A stretch of DNA of 64,000 nt. It comes from Vreelandella sedimenti (GTDB lineage Bacteria; Pseudomonadota; Gammaproteobacteria; Pseudomonadales; Halomonadaceae). The stretch covers positions 1-64,000 of the forward strand of contig NZ_JACCGK010000006.1 of assembly GCF_013416325.1 (NCBI RefSeq). Reading direction: 5' to 3'. Of this stretch, positions 7,942-17,467 are shown in pieces; within the stretch, counting starts at the first letter, position 1; every line of letters begins with the position of its first letter. The notes beneath the pieces are model-generated. The model was not told the DNA's origin, searched no databases, and was given only the letters and a program-made list of their open reading frames with translations. The position numbers and the translations under genes were made by a program.

Positions 7942-8212
7942 ATGGACGGCTTTTTTGAAGAGATAGGCAGGGGGGGGGGTTAGGGGAATAGGTTACATAC
8001 TGGCAGAGATATTCTTCAGAACAATTTGTTACTGGGTTGGCTGGCCAATCTGCAAGCTAGTTACTTTGGGAAAATATCCTTCGGCTTCTAAAGTGATATA
8101 TCTCGATGAGCATAGGAGTCGAGCCGACGGCGCTTTGTGTGCAGTAGTGGGTTTGCTTGCGTTGATTGTGTTGGCTCTGTATCTGTTAGGACAGTTTTCG
8201 TACAAAGCTTAG
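7942..8212 (+). pseudogene. Small membrane protein gene broken by a frameshift in a run of ten G
   Basis: ATG 7942 is preceded by GAGGG at a good distance and starts MDGFFEEIGRGG, but the frame stops at 7981-7983 just after ten consecutive G (7970-7979). If the run had nine G (or twelve), the frame would continue to the TAG at 8210-8212, giving about 89 residues. That product would contain YILAEIFFRTICYWVGWP, CKLVTLGKYPS and a C-terminal helix ALCAVVGLLALIVLALYLLG. The downstream frame is clearly protein-like and resembles small conserved gammaproteobacterial membrane proteins of unknown function. Three explanations fit: phase-variable gene, recent pseudogene, or sequencing error in the homopolymer. 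Confidence 0.75.
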
Positions 8213-8216
8213 TAAA

Positions 8217-8247
8217 CCGGGTGCCGCCCACACACCCGGCTGTTTTT
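8217..8247 (+). terminator. Rho-independent terminator
   Basis: CCGGGTG (8217-8223) pairs with CACCCGG (8233-8239), followed by C-T-G and five T (8243-8247). It lies between the small frameshifted gene and the convergent MFS gene and ends transcription of the plus-strand unit. Confidence 0.8.
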
Positions 8248-8260
8248 ATGCTCTATATCC

Positions 8261-9487
<1,227 letters not shown>

Positions 9488-9527
9488 GACGTGATCCTTT
9501 GTTGTGGTTGTGATTTAAAACAGTCAA

Positions 9528-10604
9528 TTAAAGGTGTGAAGAAAGACCAAGAATTCGGCGGTTGCGCGAAACACTGGTAGTGACACCGGCAAAATCATCG
9601 AAAGCGCGACCGGCGGGTTGAATCAGATGTGCCTCGATAAAGGGAGCACCCTCTGCAGCGCCTTGGGCGGCGTCTTTAATGCAGCACTCCCACTCAAGCA
9701 CCGCCCAGCCATCAAACCCGTACTGCGTCAGGCGGCTAAAAATCCCGCTGAAATCAATCTGCCCATCGCCTAATGAACGGAAGCGCCCAGGGCGCTCTAC
9801 CCAACCCTGGTAACCGCCATAAACGCCGCTGCGGCCATTGGGGTTAAATTCAGCGTCTTTAACGTGGAACATGCCGATACGTTCGTGGTAGCGGTCGATA
9901 AACTCGAGATAATCCAACTGCTGCAGCAGTAAGTGGCTGGGGTCATAAAGAATTTTCGCCCGAGGATGGTTGTCCACTGCCGCCAGGAACCGCTCGAAAG
10001 ACGCACCATCGTGAAGATCCTCGCCAGGGTGAATCTCAAAGCACAGGTCAACGCCTGCCTCGTTAAAGGCATCCAGAATCGGTCGCCACCTCCGGGCCAG
10101 CTCGTTGAACCCTTCTTCGACTAGCCCATCAGGACGTTGGGGCCAGGGGTAAACAAAGGGCCATAGCAGCGCCCCGGAAAACGTCGCGTGAGCCGTTAAA
10201 CCAAGTCGTTGGCTAGCTTTGGCAGCCAGTTGTAGCTGCTCAATGGCCCACTCGGTACGCTCCTGCGGCTTGCCGTGCAGCTCAGCAGGCGCGAAATCAT
10301 CGAATAAGTCGTCGCAAGCGGGATGCACGGCGACCAGTTGGCCCTGTAAGTGGGTAGAGAGTTCGCTGATCACAACGCCGGCTTTTTCGCAGCGGGCGTT
10401 TAACTCATCGCAGTAACTTTGGCTTTCAGCGGCCTTATGCAGGTCGATAAAACGACTGTCTACAGTGGGTAGCTGAATGGCTTGATAGCCCTGTTCGGCC
10501 GCCCAGCGAGCGATTCCGTCGAGGCTATCGAAAGGCGCTTCGTCGCCGATAAACTGGGCCAGGAAAATGGCGGGCCCGCGGATGCCTTGGTGAGTGTCGG
10601 GCAT
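9528..10604 (-). CDS. Sugar phosphate isomerase/epimerase-like TIM barrel (AP endonuclease 2 fold)
   Basis: The protein is 358 residues when started at ATG 10604, which lies two bases after the stop of the preceding gene and has AGGAG at the right distance. An upstream in-frame start at 10646 would lie inside that gene and is less likely. The xylose-isomerase-like barrel shows the expected metal ligands: a Glu in CFEIHPGEDLHD, an Asp-His in YDPSHLLLQ, an HVKDAEF strand and a final Glu in AVLEWECC. Members isomerise or epimerise keto-sugars or inosose derivatives. With the adjacent Gfo/Idh/MocA oxidoreductase it probably forms a short sugar or cyclitol catabolic pathway. The exact substrate cannot be read from sequence. 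Confidence 0.82.
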   Translation of the reverse strand: MPDTHQGIRGPAIFLAQFIGDEAPFDSLDGIARWAAEQGYQAIQLPTVDSRFIDLHKAAESQSYCDELNARCEKAGVVISELSTHLQGQLVAVHPACDDLFDDFAPAELHGKPQERTEWAIEQLQLAAKASQRLGLTAHATFSGALLWPFVYPWPQRPDGLVEEGFNELARRWRPILDAFNEAGVDLCFEIHPGEDLHDGASFERFLAAVDNHPRAKILYDPSHLLLQQLDYLEFIDRYHERIGMFHVKDAEFNPNGRSGVYGGYQGWVERPGRFRSLGDGQIDFSGIFSRLTQYGFDGWAVLEWECCIKDAAQGAAEGAPFIEAHLIQPAGRAFDDFAGVTTSVSRNRRILGLSSHL

Positions 10605-10606
10605 GA

Positions 10607-11785
10607 TTAGGCTCCTGGTAGTTGAGTAGCGGGTAGCGGCGTCCATTTCTGTTCGCTTTTGGCGCTGGTGGTGACTGCCTCGATAAACGCCATGCCACGT
10701 AACCCAGAGGCCATGCCGGGAACGCCCTCAACGTCGCCTTGCTTGCCTTGATGAATGGCGTGGGCAAAGTCGCGGTAAAGGTTGCCGAGTGCTTCCAGAT
10801 ACCCCTCGGGGTGGCCGCCAGGTAGGCGCAAGCGCTGCATCGCGCTGAGGAAAAGGTCGGGTTGGTCGATGCCCGCACGGAGGGTGCGCATCGGCGCTTG
10901 AAGCGGGCGGTAGAGCAGGCTGTTGGGCTCCATTTGATGCCACTCAAGCGCCCCTTTATCACCGTAAATACGAATTTTAAGTGCGTTTTCTTCCCCGCTG
11001 CAGACTTGGCTGGCAATGAGGGTGCCGCTGGCGCCTTGATCGGTGCGCAGCAGCACATCGCCGTCATCGTCCAATTGGCGGCCGTCGGCGTGGCTGGCAA
11101 GCGAAGCGCACAGCTCACTAATACGTTGCCCAGAGATAAACTCAGCGAGGCCGAAAGCGTGGGTGCCAATGTCCGCCATGCAGCCGCTGATACCTGCGAG
11201 CGTAGGGTCGGTGCGCCACGCGGCTTGCTTATTCCCCTGCTGTTCTAAACGCTCGCCTAGCCAGCCCTGGGGGTACTCCACATGAATTTTGCGAATGTTA
11301 CCTATTTGGCCCTCGCTCACCATTTCCCGGGCTTGCCATACCATGGGGTAGCCTAAGTAGGTATGCGCCAAGCCATACAGGCAGCCGCTGGCATGCCAGC
11401 TTTCTGCTAAGCGCTGAGCTTCTTGGAGCGATACTGCCGCCGGTTTTTCGCAGAACACATGAAAGCCTGCCTGCATGGCCGCTTCCGCGATTGGCACGTG
11501 AAGGTGATTTGGTGTGGCGATCACTAATAACTGCATGCGTTGTTCGGCGGGAAGTTGCTGCTCGCTTGCGAGTAACTGCTGCCAGCCAGCGTAAATACGT
11601 TCGTCGGGTAGGTGGCACGCTTCGCCGCTCAGTTGGTTGTTATCCGCCGAGCGGCTAAAGGCGCCACATACCAGCGCGCAGGTGTCATCGAGACGAGCAG
11701 CTAAGCGGTGAACTTGGCCGATAAACGCCCCTTGTCCGCCGCCGATCATTCCTAAGCGGATGCGGGGTTGATTGGGTCGCGGCAT
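10607..11785 (-). CDS. Gfo/Idh/MocA family NAD(P)-dependent oxidoreductase
   Basis: The 392-residue protein has an N-terminal Rossmann motif (RLGMIGGGQGAFIG), the IATPNHLH strand and the family signature EKP (HVFCEKPAAVS), followed by the C-terminal alpha/beta substrate domain. Such enzymes oxidise hydroxyls of sugars, inositols or glycosides. ATG 11785 has AGGAG seven bases upstream. It is the first gene of a tightly spaced operon with the TIM-barrel isomerase and MFS permease. Its promoter region contains a perfect palindromic operator (11861-11876), so it is probably controlled by the divergent LacI-type regulator. Confidence 0.87.
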   Translation of the reverse strand: MPRPNQPRIRLGMIGGGQGAFIGQVHRLAARLDDTCALVCGAFSRSADNNQLSGEACHLPDERIYAGWQQLLASEQQLPAEQRMQLLVIATPNHLHVPIAEAAMQAGFHVFCEKPAAVSLQEAQRLAESWHASGCLYGLAHTYLGYPMVWQAREMVSEGQIGNIRKIHVEYPQGWLGERLEQQGNKQAAWRTDPTLAGISGCMADIGTHAFGLAEFISGQRISELCASLASHADGRQLDDDGDVLLRTDQGASGTLIASQVCSGEENALKIRIYGDKGALEWHQMEPNSLLYRPLQAPMRTLRAGIDQPDLFLSAMQRLRLPGGHPEGYLEALGNLYRDFAHAIHQGKQGDVEGVPGMASGLRGMAFIEAVTTSAKSEQKWTPLPATQLPGA

Positions 11786-11860
11786 AGAGAGGCTCCTGCT
11801 TTGATAAAACTTATGAATTTTCAGGTGGTGCTTGTCCAGACTGCGCTTGTATAGATGGTG

Positions 11861-11876
11861 ATGTAACCGGTTACAT
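11861..11876. promoter_or_regulatory. Perfect palindromic LacI-family operator
   Basis: ATGTAACCGGTTACAT is a 16-base perfect palindrome with the central CG of LacI/GalR-family sites, and it resembles the GntR-type operator of E. coli. It lies between the oxidoreductase operon and the divergent LacI gene, 76 bases upstream of the oxidoreductase start. Confidence 0.75.
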
Positions 11877-12049
11877 TTGGCTTGAAATTAGGGCTTCACG
11901 CTATAAGCGTCAATGCGACAAAGGTCTATCGGTGTGTGCGAAGGGTTGGGAAATCGCGCGCTGAGTTTAACGCTGGGATACGTTAAGCTGATATCAATAA
12001 TGCCGCGCAACCATCTGCTTACGGCGATTACCTAGTGATAAGGGAGGCC

Positions 12050-13048
12050 ATGACCAATATACGTAAGGTCGCCGAGTTGGCGGGGGTATCGGTAGCGACC
12101 GTATCACGCGCTTTAAAGTCGCCGGATATCGTCTCACCCACCACCCGGGAAAAAGTGCTGAAGGCTGTTGATCAAGCGGGCTACAAACCTAATTTGATGG
12201 CGGTTCAGTTTCGCTCACAGCGCACTTATAACTTAGTGGTTTTAGTACCCACTATCGCAAATACCTTCTTTGCGCGGGTAATCAGCGGTATTCAGGAAGC
12301 GGCCCAAGAACGCGGCTACGGCGTTCTGCTGTGTAATACGCTCGGTAATGAGGCGATGGAAACCCAATACGCCAGTTTGGTCAGTACCCGCCAGGCAGAT
12401 GGTGTGATTCAACTGCGTGCTTTTAACCCTTTTTCTGAAAAGGCGTTTCCCGATGGGGCGGTATTGCCCATGATCAATGCCTGCGAGGTGCTGGACGATG
12501 CGCCCTGTCCCACCGTCAAACTCGATAACCGAGCGGCAGCCCGGGAGGCCACCGAGCACTTAATCTCCCTGGGGCATCGTCGAATCGGCATGATTAAAGG
12601 GCCACGGCGCAGCCCCTTGACTCGTGACCGTCAACAAGGCTACCAGGATGCATTGAGCGCGGCAGACATTGCGTTAGATGAGTGCCTGCTTTGTCCTGGC
12701 GATTTCACGCCACGTTCTGGTTATCAGTCGGCTGAAACGCTTATCGCTTTAGCGGAGCGTCCCACCGCCATTTTTTGTGAAAGCGATGAAATGGCCATAG
12801 GCGCTATAAGCCGTATCAAAGAAGCGGGCCTGCGGGTGCCGGAGGATATTTCGGTGGCAGGCTTTGATGATATTGCGTTTGCTTCTTACAGCGACCCGCC
12901 GCTGACGACGATTGCCCAACCGGCGGAAGCCTTCGGACGCGAAGCTGTTGCGATGTTGATTGAGGTGTTGGAAGGGAGGCAAGTAGACAATTTGGTGTTG
13001 CCTTATACTCTGGTCTCAAGGGCCAGTACTGCCACATGCCGACCTTAG
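12050..13048 (+). CDS. LacI-family transcriptional regulator
   Basis: The protein is 332 residues from ATG 12050; an upstream GTG at 12035 would add five residues but shares no better ribosome site. The N-terminal helix-turn-helix and hinge are canonical ([20 protein letters not shown], then GYKPNLMA). A periplasmic-binding-protein-like effector domain follows, with the usual [20 protein letters not shown] near the C-terminus. It probably represses the divergent oxidoreductase operon through the palindrome at 11861-11876. It may also control the TRAP genes, which start 121 bases downstream in the same direction. The effector is unknown. Confidence 0.9.
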   Translation: MTNIRKVAELAGVSVATVSRALKSPDIVSPTTREKVLKAVDQAGYKPNLMAVQFRSQRTYNLVVLVPTIANTFFARVISGIQEAAQERGYGVLLCNTLGNEAMETQYASLVSTRQADGVIQLRAFNPFSEKAFPDGAVLPMINACEVLDDAPCPTVKLDNRAAAREATEHLISLGHRRIGMIKGPRRSPLTRDRQQGYQDALSAADIALDECLLCPGDFTPRSGYQSAETLIALAERPTAIFCESDEMAIGAISRIKEAGLRVPEDISVAGFDDIAFASYSDPPLTTIAQPAEAFGREAVAMLIEVLEGRQVDNLVLPYTLVSRASTATCRP

Positions 13049-13169
13049 GCGACTTCCTTTCGCGCCCTAAGTGCATACAATAAGTGGGGCTTTCTCGAAA
13101 AGCTTCACAACTGCTGTCCACGCACACCACTAAACGCACATCATAAAAATAGCTAAAAAAGGATCTACC

Positions 13170-14180
13170 ATGACGCTGACACGCCCAATGGCTCGTTTAA
13201 CCGCTGGCTTGGCCGGTGCGGCTCTGCTGACCGCCTCCCTTTCTGCACAAGCACGCGAACTCTCGGTTTCTACGGTTTTGTCTGACGCTTTCCCCTGGGG
13301 GCAGGCGGCGGAGAAGTGGGCCGAACTAGTTGAGGAGCGTAGTGACGGCGAGTTAACGCTGCGCGTTTACCCCAACTCTCAACTGGTTTCCGGTGACCAA
13401 ACCCGCGAATTTTCCGCCATGCGCTCCGGGTTGATTGATGCCGCTGTGGGCTCGACCATCAACTGGTCGCCCCAGGTGCCGGAACTTAATCTCTTCTCTT
13501 TACCGTTCTTCATTCCCGATGAAGCCGCCGTTGATGCGGTTACCGGTGGTGAAGCAGGGGAGTTGGTTTTTGAAGCAATCGAATCTCGTGGCGTTATCCC
13601 GTTAGCCTGGGGTGAAAATGGTTTCCGCCAGGTTTCCAATTCTCGCGGGCCGATTAGTCAACCAGACGACTTGGACGGCCTGAAAATCCGCGTTGTTGGC
13701 TCGCCGCTGTTCCAGGATACCTTCTCGGCATTGGGCGCCGACCCCACCCAAATGAGCTGGACGGACGCTCAGCCTGCGCTGACCACCGGCGCCGTTGATG
13801 GCCAGGAAAACCCACTCTCTGTGTTTGATGTCGCGCGCATTGATCAAGTCGGCCAGGAGCATTTGACACTCTGGAACTACATGAATGACCCACTGATTTT
13901 TGCGGTCAATCAGCAGGTATGGCAAACATTGAGCAAAGAGCAACAAACCCTGCTGCGCGAAACCGCGGTAGAAGCGGGTGAGTGGGAAATCGCCATGACC
14001 CGTGAAGAAGAGGGCGAGCGTCTTGCGGCGATTCAAGAGCGCGGCGTCACAGTAACCGAGCTTTCCGATGAGCAGTATCAGGCGTTTGTCGATGCCACCC
14101 AGTCCGTTTACGAAAAATGGGCGCCGCGGATTGGTGAAGAGGTGGTAGAGGCCGCACAAGCCGCTATCGACGCGCGTTAA
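13170..14180 (+). CDS. TRAP transporter substrate-binding protein, DctP family
   Basis: This 336-residue periplasmic protein has a signal peptide cleaved near residue 28 (LLTASLSAQA). The DctP core includes GENGFRQVSNSRGPI, the conserved arginine in LDGLKIRVVGSP, and the GAVDGQENP strand. These features mark binding of a carboxylate-bearing ligand, usually a sugar acid or dicarboxylate. It is the first of a dctPQM set and is separated from dctQ by a strong hairpin that should keep its expression above that of the membrane subunits. The ribosome site AAGGA precedes ATG 13170. Position next to a LacI gene and sugar enzymes suggests a sugar-acid ligand. Confidence 0.9.
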   Translation: MTLTRPMARLTAGLAGAALLTASLSAQARELSVSTVLSDAFPWGQAAEKWAELVEERSDGELTLRVYPNSQLVSGDQTREFSAMRSGLIDAAVGSTINWSPQVPELNLFSLPFFIPDEAAVDAVTGGEAGELVFEAIESRGVIPLAWGENGFRQVSNSRGPISQPDDLDGLKIRVVGSPLFQDTFSALGADPTQMSWTDAQPALTTGAVDGQENPLSVFDVARIDQVGQEHLTLWNYMNDPLIFAVNQQVWQTLSKEQQTLLRETAVEAGEWEIAMTREEEGERLAAIQERGVTVTELSDEQYQAFVDATQSVYEKWAPRIGEEVVEAAQAAIDAR

Positions 14181-14196
14181 TTACCTTTGATGTTCA

Positions 14197-14227
14197 AACT
14201 CCCGGCCTTTAAGGCTGGGAGTTTTTT
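14197..14227 (+). terminator. Intercistronic hairpin between dctP and dctQ
   Basis: An 11-12 bp stem (AACTCCCGGCCT at 14197-14208 with AGGCTGGGAGTT at 14212-14223, one G-T pair) is followed by six T (14222-14227). It has all the marks of a Rho-independent terminator but lies inside the TRAP operon, so it probably acts as a partial terminator or as a 3' stabiliser of the dctP message. Confidence 0.8.
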
Positions 14228-14241
14228 GCTGTGAGGCTGCC

Positions 14242-14721
14242 ATGAAAGGCTTTCCTGATGCGCGCCCTGAGCGTTGGCTGGGCGCGCTGGCATTAATCAT
14301 TATCTCATCGATTAGTCTTGGTAATGTGATTACTCGCTACTTAACCGGCGGCTCTTTTTCATTTACCGAAGAGTTTTCTGTGTTTTTGTTAGTAGTGCTG
14401 ACCTTTGCGGGTGCCTCGGTGGCGCTGCGGCGTAACCGCCATATTCGTATTGGCTTTTTGGAACGGGCATTGCCGCTCAAGTACCGCCGTGCACTGATCC
14501 TTTTTCAAGCGCTTTGCGGTGCCACCGTGCTGGGTTTGATCACCTGGTATGGCGGCAAGATGGCTTGGCAAGAATATCAGTGGGAGTCGCTGTCACCAGG
14601 GCTTGGCTTGCCTCAGTGGTGGTATTTAGTCTGGCTGCCCGTGCTTTCTGCGGCCATGGTGTGGCGCTTATGTCAGCAAACCGCGGATCGTTTAACGGGG
14701 AGGCTCACCGATGAGCCCTGA
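14242..14721 (+). CDS. TRAP transporter small permease, DctQ family
   Basis: The 159-residue protein has four predicted membrane helices and the family features TEEFSVFLLVVLTFAGASVALRRNRHIRIGF. It pairs with the DctM subunit to form the sodium-coupled TRAP membrane unit. Its 3' end overlaps the dctM start by 11 bases, indicating coupled translation. GAGG precedes ATG 14242 at a suitable distance. Confidence 0.88.
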   Translation: MKGFPDARPERWLGALALIIISSISLGNVITRYLTGGSFSFTEEFSVFLLVVLTFAGASVALRRNRHIRIGFLERALPLKYRRALILFQALCGATVLGLITWYGGKMAWQEYQWESLSPGLGLPQWWYLVWLPVLSAAMVWRLCQQTADRLTGRLTDEP

Positions 14722-16018
14722 TGTGTGGATGATACTGGCGTTTGCGGGCCTGCTGATAGCGGGGGTGTCGGTAGCTTTTTCGCTGGCGCTCTCAGGGGCC
14801 GTTGGCATCGTGCTGGGTTTGTCACCGGACATGCTCGCAACGATGGGTACCAATACCTATAACAGTATTGCCAAGTACCCTCTGATTGCGATTCCTCTGT
14901 TTATCTTAACCGGGCTTATTTTTGAGCGTTCCGGCGTAGCGCTGCGTTTAGTGCGTTTTGCTCAGGCTTTGATTGGCCCGCGTCACGGTGGCTTGGCCTT
15001 GGTGGCGGTGCTGGTGTGTATGATTATGGGCGGAATGAGCGGCTCAGGCCCTGCTGATGCCGCGGCGGTGGCGATGGTGATGCTGCCGAGTATGACCAAA
15101 GCGGGCTACCCCAAGCCGTTTTCGGCCACGCTGATTGCCGCCTCTGCCTCGACGGCGATTCTCATTCCTCCCTCAGTGGCGCTGATTCTTTACTCGATCG
15201 TGGTGCCGGGCGTCGATTTACGCGCACTTTTCGCAGCAGGTTTATTTCCCGGTATTCTGGCGGGGCTGGCGCTACTGGTGCCCGCTATGCTCGTTTCCAA
15301 ACGCTACGGTTGGGAGGGTGGCACACCAATCGAGGGCGCTGAACGGCTAAGTGTACGCACCACCTTTAAACAGGCGATACCGGCGCTGTTTGCCCCGGTG
15401 CTGATATTGGGTGGTTTGCGGTCAGGGCTATTTACACCCACCGAAGCGGCCGTGGTAGCCGTTGCCTATGGGGCTATTGTCGGTTTGTTTCTAACCCGCG
15501 AGCTGTCGCTGCGCGATTTATGGGAGCTATTGGGTGAGGCGGCGATTATCTCCGGCGTGGTGATGCTGATTATCGCCCTGGCGGGTATTTTTGCCTGGGC
15601 AGGCACCATGCTGGGCACCTTCCGCCACTTAGCGGAATGGATTATTAGCCTGACCGATAACGGCGTGTTGCTGCTAATTCTGGTGATGCTGGCGGTGCTG
15701 GTGGCAGGAATGCTGTTGGATGCGATCTCGATTTATTTGATCATGATGCCGATCTTGATCCCCGTGATGCAGCATTTTGAGTGGAACCCAGTGTGGTTTG
15801 GAATTCTGTTGGCGATGAATATCGCCATTGGTCAGTTTACCCCGCCGGTGGCGGTGAACCTGATGGTAACCACCGAAGTGGCCAAAATTCGCTTGGAACA
15901 GACCCTAGGATGGGCGCTGCTGTTTGTCGTTGCCATGGGCTGCGCACTAGCGCTGGTGGCTATCTTCCCTGCTATCGCGCTTTGGCTGCCGCGCGTTTTG
16001 GGCTATAACGTTGACTAA
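14711..16018 (+). CDS. TRAP transporter large permease, DctM family
   Basis: This 435-residue protein carries the DctM signature (PLFILTGLIFERSG, MGGMSGSGPADAAAVAMVMLP, IPPSVALILYSIV) and about twelve membrane or re-entrant segments. It forms the transport pathway of the TRAP system with the preceding DctQ and the DctP binding protein. GGGGAGG lies seven bases before ATG 14711. The operon ends here, followed by a terminator at 16112-16148. Confidence 0.92.
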   Translation: MSPDVWMILAFAGLLIAGVSVAFSLALSGAVGIVLGLSPDMLATMGTNTYNSIAKYPLIAIPLFILTGLIFERSGVALRLVRFAQALIGPRHGGLALVAVLVCMIMGGMSGSGPADAAAVAMVMLPSMTKAGYPKPFSATLIAASASTAILIPPSVALILYSIVVPGVDLRALFAAGLFPGILAGLALLVPAMLVSKRYGWEGGTPIEGAERLSVRTTFKQAIPALFAPVLILGGLRSGLFTPTEAAVVAVAYGAIVGLFLTRELSLRDLWELLGEAAIISGVVMLIIALAGIFAWAGTMLGTFRHLAEWIISLTDNGVLLLILVMLAVLVAGMLLDAISIYLIMMPILIPVMQHFEWNPVWFGILLAMNIAIGQFTPPVAVNLMVTTEVAKIRLEQTLGWALLFVVAMGCALALVAIFPAIALWLPRVLGYNVD

Positions 16019-16099
16019 TTTGGCTTACCCTATGCAAAGGCGGTATAGCAGTTAACGTTCCCTAAACGATGAAGACCGCTACACTGAGTATTAGACGTC

Positions 16100-16148
16100 A
16101 GCGAAATGCATTAATTAGCGTATTACATTTCGCTAATTAGGTTTTTTT
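16100..16148 (+). terminator. Terminator with a competing upstream hairpin
   Basis: TAATTAGCG (16112-16120) pairs with CGCTAATTA (16131-16139), followed by seven T (16142-16148), a good Rho-independent terminator. A second stem, AGCGAAATG (16100-16108) with CATTTCGCT (16126-16134), shares bases with the first, so the two are mutually exclusive. The rest of the 311-base gap (16019-16329) before the next gene shows no coding frame with a convincing start. Confidence 0.7.
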
Positions 16149-16329
16149 CGCTAAAGTAGTGCTAGCAGGCAGCTATGAGTCGCCTGTAACCGTTTGTCTT
16201 GAAAATAGAATGTCTTGAAAACGTTTTGGAACAAGGGCACCTGAGGGAACGGTTCAACAGGTGAGACCAAAGCGTGCGATGCTCGTAATATCAAATACGC
16301 TCACAACATCAATACAAAGAGGTGTGTTC

Positions 16330-17310
16330 ATGAAACGCCATGTATTTTCCACTACTGCCTTCTCCAGTGCGCTACTTGCCGCCGCTGCTTTCGCCTCACC
16401 GGCAATGGCACAGGATGACGAGCAATTCATCACCATTGGCACCGGTGGCCAAACCGGCGTTTACTACGTCGTGGGTCAGTCGATCTGTCGTTTGGTTAAT
16501 CGTCTCGAAGACACCGATATTAAGTGTAATGCACCTTCTACCGGGGGCTCTGTTGCCAATATCAATGGCATTAAGTCTGGCGAATTGGACATGGGTGTCG
16601 CTCAATCCGATGTTCAGTATCAAGCCTACAATGGCACTGGGAACTTCGAAGGCGAGCCCTACGAAGAGCTGCGTGCGGTGTTCCGTGTCCACGGTGAACC
16701 GTTGACGCTGCTTGCGCGGGCTGACTCTGGCATCGAGACGCTCGATGATTTGGAAGGTAAGCGTGTCAATATTGGTAATCCAGGTTCGGGCCAGCGCAAT
16801 ACCATGGAAGTGGTGATGGAAGCCAAGGGCTGGACTGAAGATACCTTCTCGCTGGCATCTCAGCTTGATGCTGCCGAGCAAGCGGCGGCACTCGCTGATA
16901 ATAACGTCGATGCCATGGTATACGTGGTTGGCCACCCCAATGGTTCCATTCAGGAAGCTACCACGACCGTTGATGCTAGTCTGATTCCGTTGAACGACGA
17001 AGACATTCAAGGCATCGTCGATGAATATCCTTACTACTCCGCATCGGTAATTCCGGGTGGCCTGTATCGCGGCAATGATGAAGATGTCGAAACTTTCGGC
17101 GTGGCAGCGACCTTTGTCACCACCGCTGAGGCTGACGAAGAAGTGATCTATCAGACCGTCAAGGCGGTTTTTGACAACTTCGATCGTTTCAAGCGTCTGC
17201 ATCCGGCCTTCGAGAATCTTGATCCAGAAGAGATGGTGAGTGAAGGGCTTTCCGCGCCGTTGCACGACGGGGCAGCGCGTTACTACCGTGAACAAGGCTG
17301 GATTGAGTAA
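16330..17310 (+). CDS. TAXI-family TRAP transporter solute-binding protein
   Basis: The start at ATG 16330 (preceded by AGAGGTG) gives 326 residues with a clean signal peptide cleaved after AFASPAMA near residue 27. An upstream in-frame start at 16261 would bury the signal sequence. The TAXI signature is evident (ITIGTGGQTGVYYVVGQSICRLVN, then the ST-GGSVANI strand), as is the conserved GNPGSGQRNT motif. TAXI proteins bind amino acids or other small organic acids. The next gene encodes the fused TAXI-TRAP permease. Confidence 0.93.
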   Translation: MKRHVFSTTAFSSALLAAAAFASPAMAQDDEQFITIGTGGQTGVYYVVGQSICRLVNRLEDTDIKCNAPSTGGSVANINGIKSGELDMGVAQSDVQYQAYNGTGNFEGEPYEELRAVFRVHGEPLTLLARADSGIETLDDLEGKRVNIGNPGSGQRNTMEVVMEAKGWTEDTFSLASQLDAAEQAAALADNNVDAMVYVVGHPNGSIQEATTTVDASLIPLNDEDIQGIVDEYPYYSASVIPGGLYRGNDEDVETFGVAATFVTTAEADEEVIYQTVKAVFDNFDRFKRLHPAFENLDPEEMVSEGLSAPLHDGAARYYREQGWIE

Positions 17311-17343
17311 ACCAGAAGCCTAAGGTGATACTACCTTAGTAAG

Positions 17344-17377
17344 AAATGCGCGGTTACCTCAGGGTGCCGCGCATTTT
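17344..17377 (+). terminator. Intercistronic hairpin after the TAXI binding-protein gene
   Basis: AAATGCGCGG (17344-17353) pairs perfectly with CCGCGCATTT (17367-17376). The T tract is only four bases. As in the dctPQM operon, it separates the abundant binding protein from its permease and probably reduces read-through. Confidence 0.6.
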
Positions 17378-17384
17378 GGTTTAG

Positions 17385-17422
17385 AATGTTGATAGGGCGT
17401 TTAAAATGTTGATAGGGCATTT
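17385..17422 (+). repeat. Two-copy 20-bp tandem repeat upstream of the fused permease
   Basis: AATGTTGATAGGGCGTTT (17385-17402) recurs as AATGTTGATAGGGCATTT (17405-17422), a 20-base period with one mismatch in the shared part. It lies between the hairpin and the permease gene. Confidence 0.7.
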
Positions 17423-17467
17423 CGATATGGCAATGATGCGTCAATCGACTCGGAGCGGGGCAGGCAG

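Noticed and set aside
10525-11169. A 214-codon minus-strand frame within the Gfo/Idh/MocA gene
   Set aside because: It overlaps the oxidoreductase in another frame of the same strand, lacks a start context and is Ala/Pro-rich nonsense.
11880-11912. TTGAAA followed by TATAAG as a promoter for the LacI gene
   Set aside because: The spacing is 14 bases, shorter than the 16-18 expected, so it was not listed as a promoter.
16396-17295. A 299-codon minus-strand frame opposite the TAXI binding-protein gene
   Set aside because: It is long, but its composition mirrors codon bias of the TAXI gene, whose signal peptide and family motifs are unambiguous. No ribosome site or family match is visible.
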